This document shows, one piece after another, positions 1 to 6,688 of a stretch of 34,957 nucleotides of DNA. This DNA comes from Lutibacter citreus (GTDB taxonomy: Bacteria > Bacteroidota > Bacteroidia > Flavobacteriales > Flavobacteriaceae), in the NCBI RefSeq assembly GCF_003260195.1, contig NZ_QEIH01000014.1, positions 1-34,957 on the forward strand, read 5' to 3'. How positions within the stretch are numbered: the stretch's first letter is position 1; every line of letters begins with the position of its first letter. The notes under the pieces were generated by a model. It had not been told where the DNA came from, did not search any database, and saw nothing but the letters and a program-made list of their open reading frames with translations. The translations under genes and the position numbers were made by a program.

Positions 1-94
1 GCCAAATAAAATACCTAAGACGGTTACGCAACCATTCTTCTAACTTTTTAAGTTTACTTTGAATAGATGCTAGTTTAAAGTAATTAATCCAACC
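1..94 (-). pseudogene. Fragment of group II intron reverse transcriptase/maturase
   Basis: Translation of the minus strand from 94 reads GWINYFKLASIQSKL and then KKLEEWLRNRLRYFIW. This is the maturase (domain X) region near the C-terminus of group II intron-encoded proteins. An in-frame TGA stands immediately before the GW, and intron RNA sequence precedes that. The RT fingers and palm (including YADD) are absent, so the fragment cannot be translated as an active protein. The rest of the C-terminus may continue beyond the left edge. Confidence 0.8.
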
Positions 95-506
95 TCAAAT
101 TAACTGATTGATCCGTAGAATACGCTCCTCAAAACTAACTCAGGTTCCTAACTACTATGACTTATGCTGACTTCTCTGCTATATCAACTCGTAATTACAG
201 AGACCTCCCCAGGTAATGACATCTTCTTTCTCTCAATAACTGCCGTATCTACATATAAACCCTTTTGATATTCGTTGGGCGTTGCAATGATGTGCTTACT
301 TACCCAAGTTTATATGCCTCATATACGATTCCTGTTCGTCAGTACCGAGTTTTGCAGTCTCGCTTCCTTCAGTCTTAGTTTCGCAACTAGCAACCTTGCG
401 ACTTACTAATGGTTTAAAGCGTTACCCTTGCCCATAAGCGACTTGCACCCTATAGATTAATTATTTACCTTTCAGTAAATTAAAGATGCCCTTGCTGGGC
501 ACACAC
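1..506 (-). mobile_element. Group II intron remnant, 5' part with internal deletion
   Basis: Read on the minus strand, the segment starts near 504-506 with GTGTGCCCAGC followed by AAGGGCATC, the usual 5' start of a bacterial group II intron. It continues through typical domain I stretches such as GGGTGCAAGTC, GACTGAAGGAAGC and ACTCGGTACTGACGAACAGG, down to the GTCAGCA..GTCATAGTAG region that normally lies just before the intron-encoded protein. That protein should be about 400-600 residues, but the RNA part runs almost directly into a maturase fragment (1-94). Most of the reverse transcriptase is therefore deleted, and this copy cannot make its own protein. Domains V-VI would lie left of the window and were not seen. 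The intron is opposite in direction to all nearby cassette genes. Confidence 0.85.
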
Positions 507-544
507 ATCGCATATAATTTATTGCTGGCTTCTCTCTTACTTAC

Positions 545-564
545 GAAAGTTCTCGCGAACTTTC
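545..564. other. Short perfect hairpin beside intron and promoter-like element
   Basis: GAAAGTTC (545-552) and GAACTTTC (557-564) form an 8-bp perfect stem with a TCGC loop. It lies between the intron 5' end and the promoter-like element at 565-591. No T-run follows on either strand, so a simple intrinsic terminator is not supported. It may belong to the recombination-site element that starts here. Confidence 0.5.
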
Positions 565-591
565 TTGGTCGGTAAATATTTACTAAATTAG
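565..591 (+). promoter_or_regulatory. Bacteroidota-type promoter for the 640 gene
   Basis: TTG (565-567) and TAAATTAG (584-591) are 16 bases apart, close to the Bacteroidota -33 TTG / -7 TAnnTTTG arrangement. The same pair with the same spacing recurs at 10934-10960. Transcription would read into the gene at 640 through a leader of about 45 bases. Prediction from sequence only. Confidence 0.45.
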
Positions 592-636
592 TTGCTTGAA
601 ACACGCAACAAAACATACCAAAACCCGTTGGCTACA
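579..636 (+). repeat. Promoter-bearing site element P1, ends in GTTGGC core
   Basis: Three blocks occur in order: TTTACTAAATTA (579-590), CGCAAC (604-609) and GTTGGC (627-632). The spacers are 13 and 17 bases. The copy at 33787-33841 has the same blocks with identical spacers, and the copy at 17914-17970 has spacers of 12 and 19. The CGCAAC block can pair with the core (AAC with GTT). The core at 627 is the head of the first cassette. Confidence 0.6.
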
Positions 637-639
637 AGT

Positions 640-1662
640 ATGAAAAAAATCCCGTACATATTGATAATTTTAGGTTTTTGTCTAATTGGTTGTAAACAAG
701 AAAAACCACAAATTGACACGAATGAAAATACTATTTCGGTATCAATCGATGACAGAGTAGAATTATTTAGAGTTGCTTATTTTTTAGCACTTGAAGACAG
801 TCTTGATGTGAATTTAAGACCTTGTAAAACGAACTTTTATAAAACAAATTTTGAACCTTACAAAAAATATAGGAATCATCCATTAGTTCAAAAAATTGGA
901 AATGGAGATATTTGGAAAGCGGATTTGCCAGCACTTGCATTATGTCTTCACGAAAATCTAAAACCAAAAGATAGCCTAAATATTAATGAGTTATCTAAGC
1001 AATACGGTTGGTATGCGGAAAATCTTGATTCGCTCTCAGCTCTTCTTATTGACTTTAAAAAAACAATTGATTTTAAAAATAACTACAACGTGAATTACAC
1101 CACGTTTATAGATTCTTTAAAATCTAACAAAATTACTCAAAAACTGAATGAATTTTATAGAACAGATAAAAAAACAAATCTTAAAATACTGTTTGATCCA
1201 TTAAATCGAATTACAAGTAAAGCCGTAACATTCGCAAACAATCCAAAGAATGAAAGAACATTTATCATTGCCTATTTATGTGATGAACCTAATGACAAGT
1301 TTAAACCATTAACACTCAATTGGAATGATACTTACAGATTAATAGTAATTCACGAAAACAGTCATATCTATACAGATAAATTATATAAAAAATACTATGA
1401 CAAAGAACTTGACTCATTGATAAATCAAGAAAAGTTTAAGGAACAATTCAATGACATTGACGAGATTATAGTTCGTGGAATAGCCGCTAAAATATTGGAA
1501 CTAAATTATGGCTCAAAAGTCGGGGAATATGAAATCAGTCATCAACCGAAAAATTCGAGAATTGTTTATGACTATTTGAATAAATATTTACTTAATGAAA
1601 AGATGGAATTTGAGCAAGCATACAAAGGGATTATTGAACAACTAAAGAAAAAATACCTGTAG
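640..1662 (+). CDS. HExxH metalloprotease-like lipoprotein (DUF4932-like)
   Basis: The start at ATG 640 is chosen because it gives a lipoprotein signal MKKIPYILIILGFCLIGC with lipobox LIGC (Cys18). It also lies 13 bases after the GTTGGC core. An upstream in-frame TTG at 592 would add 16 residues that spoil the signal. The 340-residue product should be anchored in a membrane facing the periplasm or exterior. HENSH (residues 238-242) is a zinc-binding HExxH motif, and Glu275 in DEIIVRG could be a third ligand. The N-terminal pattern (DDRVELFRVAYFLA, then a NHPLV segment) resembles Bacteroidota DUF4932 proteins, from memory. The substrate is unknown. The gene is the cargo of the first cassette, with complementary ends at 627-638 and 1656-1667. 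The tail overlaps the stop codon. Confidence 0.75.
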   Translation: MKKIPYILIILGFCLIGCKQEKPQIDTNENTISVSIDDRVELFRVAYFLALEDSLDVNLRPCKTNFYKTNFEPYKKYRNHPLVQKIGNGDIWKADLPALALCLHENLKPKDSLNINELSKQYGWYAENLDSLSALLIDFKKTIDFKNNYNVNYTTFIDSLKSNKITQKLNEFYRTDKKTNLKILFDPLNRITSKAVTFANNPKNERTFIIAYLCDEPNDKFKPLTLNWNDTYRLIVIHENSHIYTDKLYKKYYDKELDSLINQEKFKEQFNDIDEIIVRGIAAKILELNYGSKVGEYEISHQPKNSRIVYDYLNKYLLNEKMEFEQAYKGIIEQLKKKYL

Positions 1663-1792
1663 CTAACACCTCCTAAAATTTATGCTTAAATTTAAACTAA
1701 ATATTAACGACAACCATTAAACATAAGATTTGCTACCACCGAAAAATCTCCGATTTTCCAGTCGTACAAAACTTATAAAAACTCGTTGTAGC
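1662..1792 (+). repeat. Cassette recombination site, family 1, copy A
   Basis: A 131-bp site runs from GCTAAC (1662-1667) to GTTGTAGC (1785-1792). It shares with the copies at 5271, 23903, 24758 and 26061 the blocks AAAATTTATGCTTA, GATTTGCTAC, CGAAAAATCTCCGATTTTCC, AGTCG and ACAAA. AAAATC..GATTTT forms a central hairpin, GATTTG..CAAA(TC) a second layer, and the AAC/GTT ends the outer layer. The tail pairs poorly with the adjacent head but well with its own cassette head at 627-638. Confidence 0.75.
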
Positions 1793-1807
1793 AAATTTGA
1801 AAAAACC

Positions 1808-2503
1808 TTGAGCACACTAAAGAACTTATGGATTTTAAGTAAAAATGGATTTGTTAAAGAAGAAAAACGAACTCTTAAGGACTCAATTCGTTTTTTAATA
1901 AAATTGTTTTTGTTTTTGTTTCTGGTCAAAATTCTGTATTTGGGTCTGACCCTTTTGATTAATTTATCAGATACAATTACGCTTCCTGTAATTTCTAATG
2001 ACTTTAAATTCGACAGGTACTCTGGAATTCAAAAATTCTTTCTAGGTGCATTATTAGCCCCAATTTTCGAAGAACTGACATTTAGACTTGGTCTGAAATT
2101 TTCCAAACGTAACATTCTTATGTTGTTTGCTGGAATTACATACTCTATTTTGAAACTAATCATCCAATTAGACTGGAATACGTCCTTATTAATTGTGGCT
2201 ATGACGACTTTAACATTAGGATTAATATTGAACAATAAAATTCTCGATATATTGGCGGAATTCTGGAAAAATAATCGATTGGTTATTTTTTATTTTTTGC
2301 TTTTGAGTTTTGCTCTTTTTCATTCGACTAATTACGATTTGGATTTTTCTACTTTACTTTATATTCCAATAATAATGCTTCCACATTTTTTAGCTGGATT
2401 AATTTATAGTTATGCACGGTTGAAATCAGGAATAATCTTGACTATTTGTTTACACATATTAAACAATGCTTTGTTTGCATTTCCACTGTTATTTGCAGAT
2501 TAA
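1808..2503 (+). CDS. CPBP family intramembrane metalloprotease (CAAX-like)
   Basis: A polytopic membrane protein with the three CPBP (PF02517) motifs. Numbered from the TTG at 1808, these are EELTFR (Glu88-Glu89..Arg93), FALFH (His172) and HILNN (His216, Asn219). There is no in-frame ATG before the core, so a TTG start is needed. TTG 1808 lies 23 bases after the GTTGTAGC core, like other cassette genes here. The open frame extends back to 1730, but that part is translated recombination-site sequence. About seven hydrophobic segments are visible. Family roles include prenyl-protein processing, bacteriocin self-immunity and membrane signalling; none is indicated. Its ends show the best match in the left stretch (10 of 10). 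Confidence 0.75.
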   Translation: MSTLKNLWILSKNGFVKEEKRTLKDSIRFLIKLFLFLFLVKILYLGLTLLINLSDTITLPVISNDFKFDRYSGIQKFFLGALLAPIFEELTFRLGLKFSKRNILMLFAGITYSILKLIIQLDWNTSLLIVAMTTLTLGLILNNKILDILAEFWKNNRLVIFYFLLLSFALFHSTNYDLDFSTLLYIPIIMLPHFLAGLIYSYARLKSGIILTICLHILNNALFAFPLLFAD

Positions 2504-2509
2504 AAAATT

Positions 2510-2650
2510 GCTACAACAATGCGTAAAAAAAATTGCTTAATTCTATTAAATAGAATGTTTCTAAAATAAAAAAATATTAACTTTAAAAGTTGGGAAATTA
2601 CGGTTTCAAAAAGGTGACTTTCCATACCATAAACTGCGGACTGTAAGCTT
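2510..2650 (+). repeat. Cassette recombination site, family 2, copy B
   Basis: It begins with GCTACAAC (2510-2517) and contains TAGAATGTTTCTAAAA (2551-2566), shared exactly with 29713-29728, and AAATTACGGTTTC, shared in part with 4331, 20840 and 29700. It ends in a degenerate core, AAACTGCGGACTGTAAGC, instead of a clear GTT. GGAAA..TTTCC can pair in the central arm. The changed core suggests this copy can no longer act as an acceptor. Confidence 0.55.
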
Positions 2651-2665
2651 GGAAAAATATTTAAA

Positions 2666-3415
2666 ATGAGAAATTACTATTACTTATTTTTAATCTTAAT
2701 ATTTATAAGTTGTGAAAACCAAGAAAAAATCATTGTTAAAGAACCTTGGATTAAAAAAACAACTTCTCAATGGCCAAATTTTGCGTTAACAAATACAATT
2801 AAGTTTACAGATACAATTTACCAAAATATTGCAAATTCATTTATAGTTGATACTGGTTATGATACAATTGCCGTTTCTTGTAAACACCTTTTTATGATTT
2901 TTAAGAATCATAATTTAAATACTATTAATTTAGGTAAGGATTTTATAAGCTGGAGTATGTATCCTAAAGGGCAAACTGAAAAAAATGTTCAATTAAGTCT
3001 ATTAATAAATGAGAATAATAATGAACCTATTGGAGAGTTTAACACTTTAAAAAATAGAGATTGGATTATTTTTAAAATTAGCCAAACCAATAATAATATT
3101 TATCCTTTAAAAATAAGAACAACACCTCTTAAAAAAGGAGAATTTGTTTATTCCGTAGGTTGGGGATATGAACAAACTTCAAAATTTCCATCATTAATAA
3201 AAATGAAAATGCACAAAAATTTAGGAAATTATTACTATATCTTAACTGAAACTAAAAACACTAATCCTGTTGGCAGAAGTGGTTCTCCTGTAATAGATTC
3301 AAATGGGTATTTAGTTGGAATTGTATCTGGTGCAGAAGGTAATTTGGGCGTAATTGGTTCAGTAAAATACCTTACACAATTATTTGATAAATATAATATA
3401 AAATACAACAAATAG
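2666..3415 (+). CDS. Trypsin-like serine protease lipoprotein
   Basis: 249 residues. The N-terminus MRNYYYLFLILIFISC is a lipoprotein signal with lipobox FISC (Cys16). A chymotrypsin-fold catalytic triad can be traced: His74 in AVSCKHLF, Asp132 in KNRDWIIFKI and Ser205 in GRSGSPV, followed by a glycine-rich strand (GYLVGIVSG) typical of the S1/Trypsin_2 family. There is no PDZ domain, so it is not a DegP/HtrA protein. It is probably surface- or periplasm-anchored. It sits between a family 2 site and a shrunken family 1 site, and its unit shows no matching ends, so its cassette status rests on layout only. The physiological substrate cannot be told. Confidence 0.75.
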   Translation: MRNYYYLFLILIFISCENQEKIIVKEPWIKKTTSQWPNFALTNTIKFTDTIYQNIANSFIVDTGYDTIAVSCKHLFMIFKNHNLNTINLGKDFISWSMYPKGQTEKNVQLSLLINENNNEPIGEFNTLKNRDWIIFKISQTNNNIYPLKIRTTPLKKGEFVYSVGWGYEQTSKFPSLIKMKMHKNLGNYYYILTETKNTNPVGRSGSPVIDSNGYLVGIVSGAEGNLGVIGSVKYLTQLFDKYNIKYNK

Positions 3416-3466
3416 CCAATACAACAATTTGCTACAATAATACAAATCTTAAAAAAACAGTTAAAC
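3412..3466 (+). repeat. Shrunken family 1 site with central arm lost
   Basis: GCCAATAC, AACAATTTGCTAC, ATACAAATCTTAAAAAAAC and GTTAAAC (3460-3466) follow each other in the family 1 order. The left arm between the first two blocks and the central CGAAAAATC hairpin are missing. The full-length copies are about 131 bp, against 55 bp here. The core GTTAAAC is 11 bases before the next gene. Confidence 0.5.
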
Positions 3467-3476
3467 AAAAAACTTA

Positions 3477-4322
3477 ATGAATAAACAAGAATATTTAGAG
3501 CAAGAAATTGTAAAAGAATTTATAGATTGGTTAATTCCAAGAATTTCTGGAAAAGTGGAATTCAATCACGATTACATAAACAGTCGAGATAAATCTTCAT
3601 GGAAATGTAATTCAATATTTAATGCTTTTGAAAAATATAAATGGAGGTTCAATTGTGTTATACCTAACAAAGGAAAAATTAGTGGAAACACATTTATAGA
3701 GAGTAAAGATGCATTAGAAATTATCGAAAAAGGAATGAAATACTCTATTCAAGAAAATAATCAAAAGAATTTACTTGAGTATTCTTCATCCATTTTAGAA
3801 TGGGGAGGCGTAAAGAGATCAAACTACGATAAGTTAAAAGGTATGGAAGAGAATATCACAAATTACTACAAGGATTCAATTAAAAGATTAAACCCTGAAA
3901 CTGTTAATACTAAAGATGACTTTTCAGGAATAAATATGAATTCTGGATTTACTAAAATATATTCGTTATTAATAAATAATTTTGTGATTTATGATAGTAG
4001 AGTTGGTGCAGCATTAGGACTTTTAATTAAATCATTTCTAACAGAAAAAAATATTGCAAGAATACCAGATGAGCTAAATTTTGCTTACGGTAACGCAAGA
4101 CCTACCAAAAATGATAAAGGTCCCATAAACAGAAGAAACCCAAGCAATGAAAAGTATAAATTTCCTGTTTTAACTAATAATGATAAAAAACATATTAAGA
4201 ATAATATATATGCAAATTGGTTATTAAAAGAGATTTCAGATAATTCTAAATTTCAAAATGAATCAAGTCCAATCAGAGCTCTTGAATCTGCACTTTTTAT
4301 GATTGGATATTCTGTAAATTAA
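3477..4322 (+). CDS. Hypothetical cassette-borne protein
   Basis: A 281-residue soluble protein with no signal peptide or membrane segment. I do not recognise the family with confidence. Visible features are a basic, aromatic N-terminal half (KYKWRFNCVIP), a conserved-looking centre MNSGFTKIYSLL followed by NFVIYDSRVGAALGLLI, and a charged stretch with RPTKNDKGPINRRNP. The IYDSRV..AL helix recalls helix-hairpin/OGG-fold DNA-binding proteins, but that is a weak impression. It starts 11 bases after a GTTAAAC core and is followed by the family 2 site at 4331. It reads plus like every other cassette gene. Confidence 0.6.
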   Translation: MNKQEYLEQEIVKEFIDWLIPRISGKVEFNHDYINSRDKSSWKCNSIFNAFEKYKWRFNCVIPNKGKISGNTFIESKDALEIIEKGMKYSIQENNQKNLLEYSSSILEWGGVKRSNYDKLKGMEENITNYYKDSIKRLNPETVNTKDDFSGINMNSGFTKIYSLLINNFVIYDSRVGAALGLLIKSFLTEKNIARIPDELNFAYGNARPTKNDKGPINRRNPSNEKYKFPVLTNNDKKHIKNNIYANWLLKEISDNSKFQNESSPIRALESALFMIGYSVN

Positions 4323-4330
4323 AATTATTT

Positions 4331-4501
4331 CACCTAACAATGTCTAAAAAAATCACATCTGGAAATTACGGTTTACGAACCGTTATTTCCCTTAGTTTAA
4401 ACCGTTACAGATATTTAGATTTTAAAAAACATTGAATAAAAAGATACTATGAAAGTTTATTCCTTTTATATCCTTTACTATTCTTTCACAAACCATTAGG
4501 C
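4331..4501 (+). repeat. Cassette site, family 2, copy D, with gene-less extension
   Basis: It starts at CACCTAAC/AATGTC and holds a near-perfect arm: GGAAATTACGGTT pairs with AACCGTTATTTCC over 12 of 13 positions with a TACG loop. This is followed by AAACC-GTTACAG (4404-4410). Another 91 bases without a gene lead to the next core-like ATTAGGC (4495-4501). The stretch may be one long site or a tiny empty cassette; its ends are not complementary. Confidence 0.5.
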
Positions 4502-4519
4502 ACAATAAAGCTCCAAAAT

Positions 4520-5269
4520 TTGAATATAAAATATAAACTAATTAGTGCCTTTTTTAAACAAAAGAGCAAGTTAGAATGTCATAATGTACTTGTAACAACT
4601 AACTTTTACTATAAAAATCTCTCTGAAAATAATAAAAACATTTTTAGAATTAGAACTCTTATATTTATTTGGACAACTAATTTTAATTCTGAACCTCAAT
4701 TTTCATTGAATAACAAAATGAAAATAATTATTTCAAGTGCTTTTGTTCAGATTACATTTGGATTAAAGATTAACACACTCGACAAATTCAATAACATTTT
4801 TATTACTCCAAGATCCTACTCTTATAAAAACAATAAGACCCTTTTTGATGGAGATGTCAACTTGTATACAAAAAAAATAAATATGTCTTGGCCAGCAATA
4901 GAAAAAGGATTTAAAATACCTGATGACGCTATGAACTTATCTATTCACGAATTTGGACATTGTTTAATTTTTGAAAACTCAACAAGATCATATTTATCTA
5001 AAATATTTAAAGAGAAAAATTTTGACCAGTGGAAAAAACAAGCAGAATACAAATTTCAAAAGATTAAATTAAATAAAAATAAAGTTTTAAGAGATTATGC
5101 AGGAACCAACCTTATAGAGTTTTTTTCAGTTTCACTTGAAGCATTTTTTGAGAAACCTGAATATTTTGAAAAGAATGAACCTAAACTATACTTAAGTATG
5201 GTTAAATTACTTAAACAAGATCCAAGAAAGAAATTGAACCCAATTATAAAATCGATTAGTGATATCTAA
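4520..5269 (+). CDS. MtfA-like zinc peptidase (M90 family)
   Basis: 249 residues from a TTG start. No in-frame ATG lies between the ATTAGGC core (4495) and the conserved region, and the 25-base distance to the core fits the other cassettes. The sequence follows the MtfA/peptidase M90 pattern: PRSYSYKNNKTLFDGDVNLYTK, then a SWPAIEKGF..IPDD segment. HEFGH (143-147) supplies the HExxH zinc site and NLIEFFSVSLEAFFEKP (Glu200) a third ligand. E. coli MtfA binds the repressor Mlc and has aminopeptidase-type activity; a similar regulatory role here is only inferred. The cassette ends are nearly perfect inverted repeats (4495-4504 and 5271-5280). Confidence 0.8.
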   Translation: MNIKYKLISAFFKQKSKLECHNVLVTTNFYYKNLSENNKNIFRIRTLIFIWTTNFNSEPQFSLNNKMKIIISSAFVQITFGLKINTLDKFNNIFITPRSYSYKNNKTLFDGDVNLYTKKINMSWPAIEKGFKIPDDAMNLSIHEFGHCLIFENSTRSYLSKIFKEKNFDQWKKQAEYKFQKIKLNKNKVLRDYAGTNLIEFFSVSLEAFFEKPEYFEKNEPKLYLSMVKLLKQDPRKKLNPIIKSISDI

Positions 5270-5270
5270 C

Positions 5271-5406
5271 TGTGCCTAACAATTCATAAAATTTAAGCTT
5301 AAATTTGAACTCGTTAAAATAACAAACTTTCAATAACCGATTTACATTGTCCTAAAAATCTCTTATTTTCTAGTCGCACAAATTTCACACATAATCATTA
5401 GTAACC
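5271..5406 (+). repeat. Cassette recombination site, family 1, copy E
   Basis: The tail TGTGCCTAAC (5271-5280) is the reverse complement of this cassette's own head (9 of 10). Family 1 blocks follow: CATAAAATTTAAGCTTAAA, CGATTTACAT, AAAAATCTC, TTATTTTC, TAGTCGCACAAAT. It ends CATTAGTAACC (5396-5406). The core is ATTAG rather than GTTAG, the same G-to-A difference as at 4495. Confidence 0.65.
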
Positions 5407-5416
5407 ATTAAAAAAA

Positions 5417-6409
5417 ATGACCGTATTTCCAGTTACAACTTCAACACTTTCAGCGAAAGAATTGGGCGAATTTATAAAAGACAAATATCAATTGAACAAA
5501 AATTTTAATTGTAAACTATTTAGAACCGGAATGAATCACACTTATTTCCTTTCTGATAACAAAACAAAATATGTTATAAGAGTTTATAGTTATAATTGGA
5601 GGTCAAAATCTGAAATTACTGAAGAGTTAAAACTTTTAAAGCTGTTAAAAAAGAATAATCTAAGCATTTCTTTTCCTATTCAAGATAAAAATGGAGAGTT
5701 GATCCAAAAAATAAATGCACCTGAAGGAACAAGATACGTAGTACTTTTTTCATTTGCTGAAGGCGGAAAAATCAGATTTATAGACCAAGAAACTTGTTTC
5801 TCTATTGGTTCATTAATGGCTAAAATTCATGACCTTACTTTAAATAAAAATATTGATCGGGTTTCTTATAACAAAAAATCTCTTATTGAATTACCTTATG
5901 AAAATTTAAAACAATTCTTTTCAGAAAAGTTACCCGAAATGGAATTCATTAAAGAAATTGGAAAATCTTTTCACAATTCTAATTTTAACAGCATCCCAAA
6001 CGGAGTTGTACATATGGATATTTGGTATGATAATATGGCCATTAAGAATGAAAACGACATTACAATTTTCGACTTTGATTTTTGTGGAAATGGATGGCAA
6101 ATTTTAGACGTTGCATATTTTTGCAAACAATTATTCTTTATAGAGTTAGACAAAAAACAATATGAATTAAAACTTCAAAGTTTTCTAAACGGCTATCAAA
6201 ACATCAGGAAATTATCAGATAAAGAACTTCAGTTAATACCAAAAGCAGGAGCTTCTGTTTTTGTTTTTTATCTGGGAATACAAACTCAAAGATTTGATTG
6301 GTCAAATATCTTTTTAAGTGAAAACTATCTTAAAATGTTTGTTGGTAGAATAAAGTCTTGGATTGATTACTATGAGACAAAAGAAATAACTGTGGGTAAA
6401 ATCTTATAA
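5417..6409 (+). CDS. APH-type phosphotransferase (aminoglycoside/choline kinase fold)
   Basis: 330 residues, cytoplasmic, PF01636-like. The N-lobe contains TGMNHTYFLSDNKTKYVIRVY, where the usual ATP-binding lysine position reads Arg or is shifted. The catalytic loop is VHMDIWYDNM (His199, Asp201, Asn206) and the metal-binding DFD lies at 219-221. These residues suggest an active kinase. The family phosphorylates small hydroxyl-containing substrates such as aminoglycosides, choline, homoserine or methylthioribose; the sequence does not tell which. The start ATG follows the ATTAGTAACC core by 11 bases. The downstream sequence TTTTGCTATAAC (6419-6430) looks like a cassette tail but does not match this unit's head. 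A strong hairpin at 6451-6500 ends the region. Confidence 0.75.
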   Translation: MTVFPVTTSTLSAKELGEFIKDKYQLNKNFNCKLFRTGMNHTYFLSDNKTKYVIRVYSYNWRSKSEITEELKLLKLLKKNNLSISFPIQDKNGELIQKINAPEGTRYVVLFSFAEGGKIRFIDQETCFSIGSLMAKIHDLTLNKNIDRVSYNKKSLIELPYENLKQFFSEKLPEMEFIKEIGKSFHNSNFNSIPNGVVHMDIWYDNMAIKNENDITIFDFDFCGNGWQILDVAYFCKQLFFIELDKKQYELKLQSFLNGYQNIRKLSDKELQLIPKAGASVFVFYLGIQTQRFDWSNIFLSENYLKMFVGRIKSWIDYYETKEITVGKIL

Positions 6410-6450
6410 TGAAACACGTTTTGCTATAACAAATACACATGATAAAAATC

Positions 6451-6500
6451 ATTACAGAAAATGAGGAGTTAAAGAATCATTGCTTCCCATTTTCTGTAAT
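6451..6500 (+). terminator. Strong hairpin, probable terminator after the kinase gene
   Basis: ATTACAGAAAATG (6451-6463) and CATTTTCTGTAAT (6488-6500) form a perfect 13-bp stem that continues less perfectly inward. A T-rich run (TTAATAATTTTATT) follows. It sits in the 279-base gap between the kinase and rsgA and could stop read-through from the cassette side. Confidence 0.5.
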
Positions 6501-6640
6501 TTAATAATTTTATTCCTCTATTTTATTCTTTCTAATTCTTAAATTTAATTACTTATATATTTAAGAAGAGCTTAATTAATTACTTGGTGCTATCTGTACT
6601 CGAAAAGTTTACTAGGATTTTTTATCTATAATTTATTTGT

Positions 6641-6648
6641 TAACTTTA
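6641..6648 (+). promoter_or_regulatory. Possible -7 box for rsgA
   Basis: TAACTTTA is close to the TAnnTTTG box and lies 41 bases before the rsgA ATG. No clear TTG box is found at the expected distance upstream, so this is a weak call. Confidence 0.25.
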
Positions 6649-6688
6649 GTACTTAAACCACACAACTAATCTTACACAAAAAAGAACA

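Larger units (their letters stand above)
627..5406 (+). mobile_element. Integron-like gene cassette array, left stretch
   Basis: Single-gene units, all on the plus strand, are separated by conserved sites at 1662, 2510, 3412, 4331 and 5271. Three units show head-to-own-tail complementarity. Head 627-638 matches tail 1656-1667 at 10 of 12 positions. Head 1785-1794 matches tail 2508-2517 at 10 of 10. Head 4495-4504 matches tail 5271-5280 at 9 of 10. The units for genes 2666 and 3477 have decayed sites and no matching ends. No recombinase gene is present here. That these are mobile units is inferred from the end rule and repeat layout, by analogy with integron cassettes. Confidence 0.65.

Noticed and set aside
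592..639. Longer start for the HExxH lipoprotein
   Set aside because: It would place 16 residues before a perfect lipoprotein signal, and it overlaps the promoter-type element and the core.
1730..1807. N-terminal extension of the CPBP gene
   Set aside because: This part is translated recombination-site sequence, identical in kind to other non-coding site copies.
4339..4434. ATG-initiated frame of about 31 codons inside the site at 4331
   Set aside because: It spans the hairpin arms of the site; the open frame is likely chance.
6419..6430. Tail-like TTTTGCTATAAC after the kinase gene
   Set aside because: The matching head GTTATAGC is absent upstream and no site follows, so a cassette end could not be supported.
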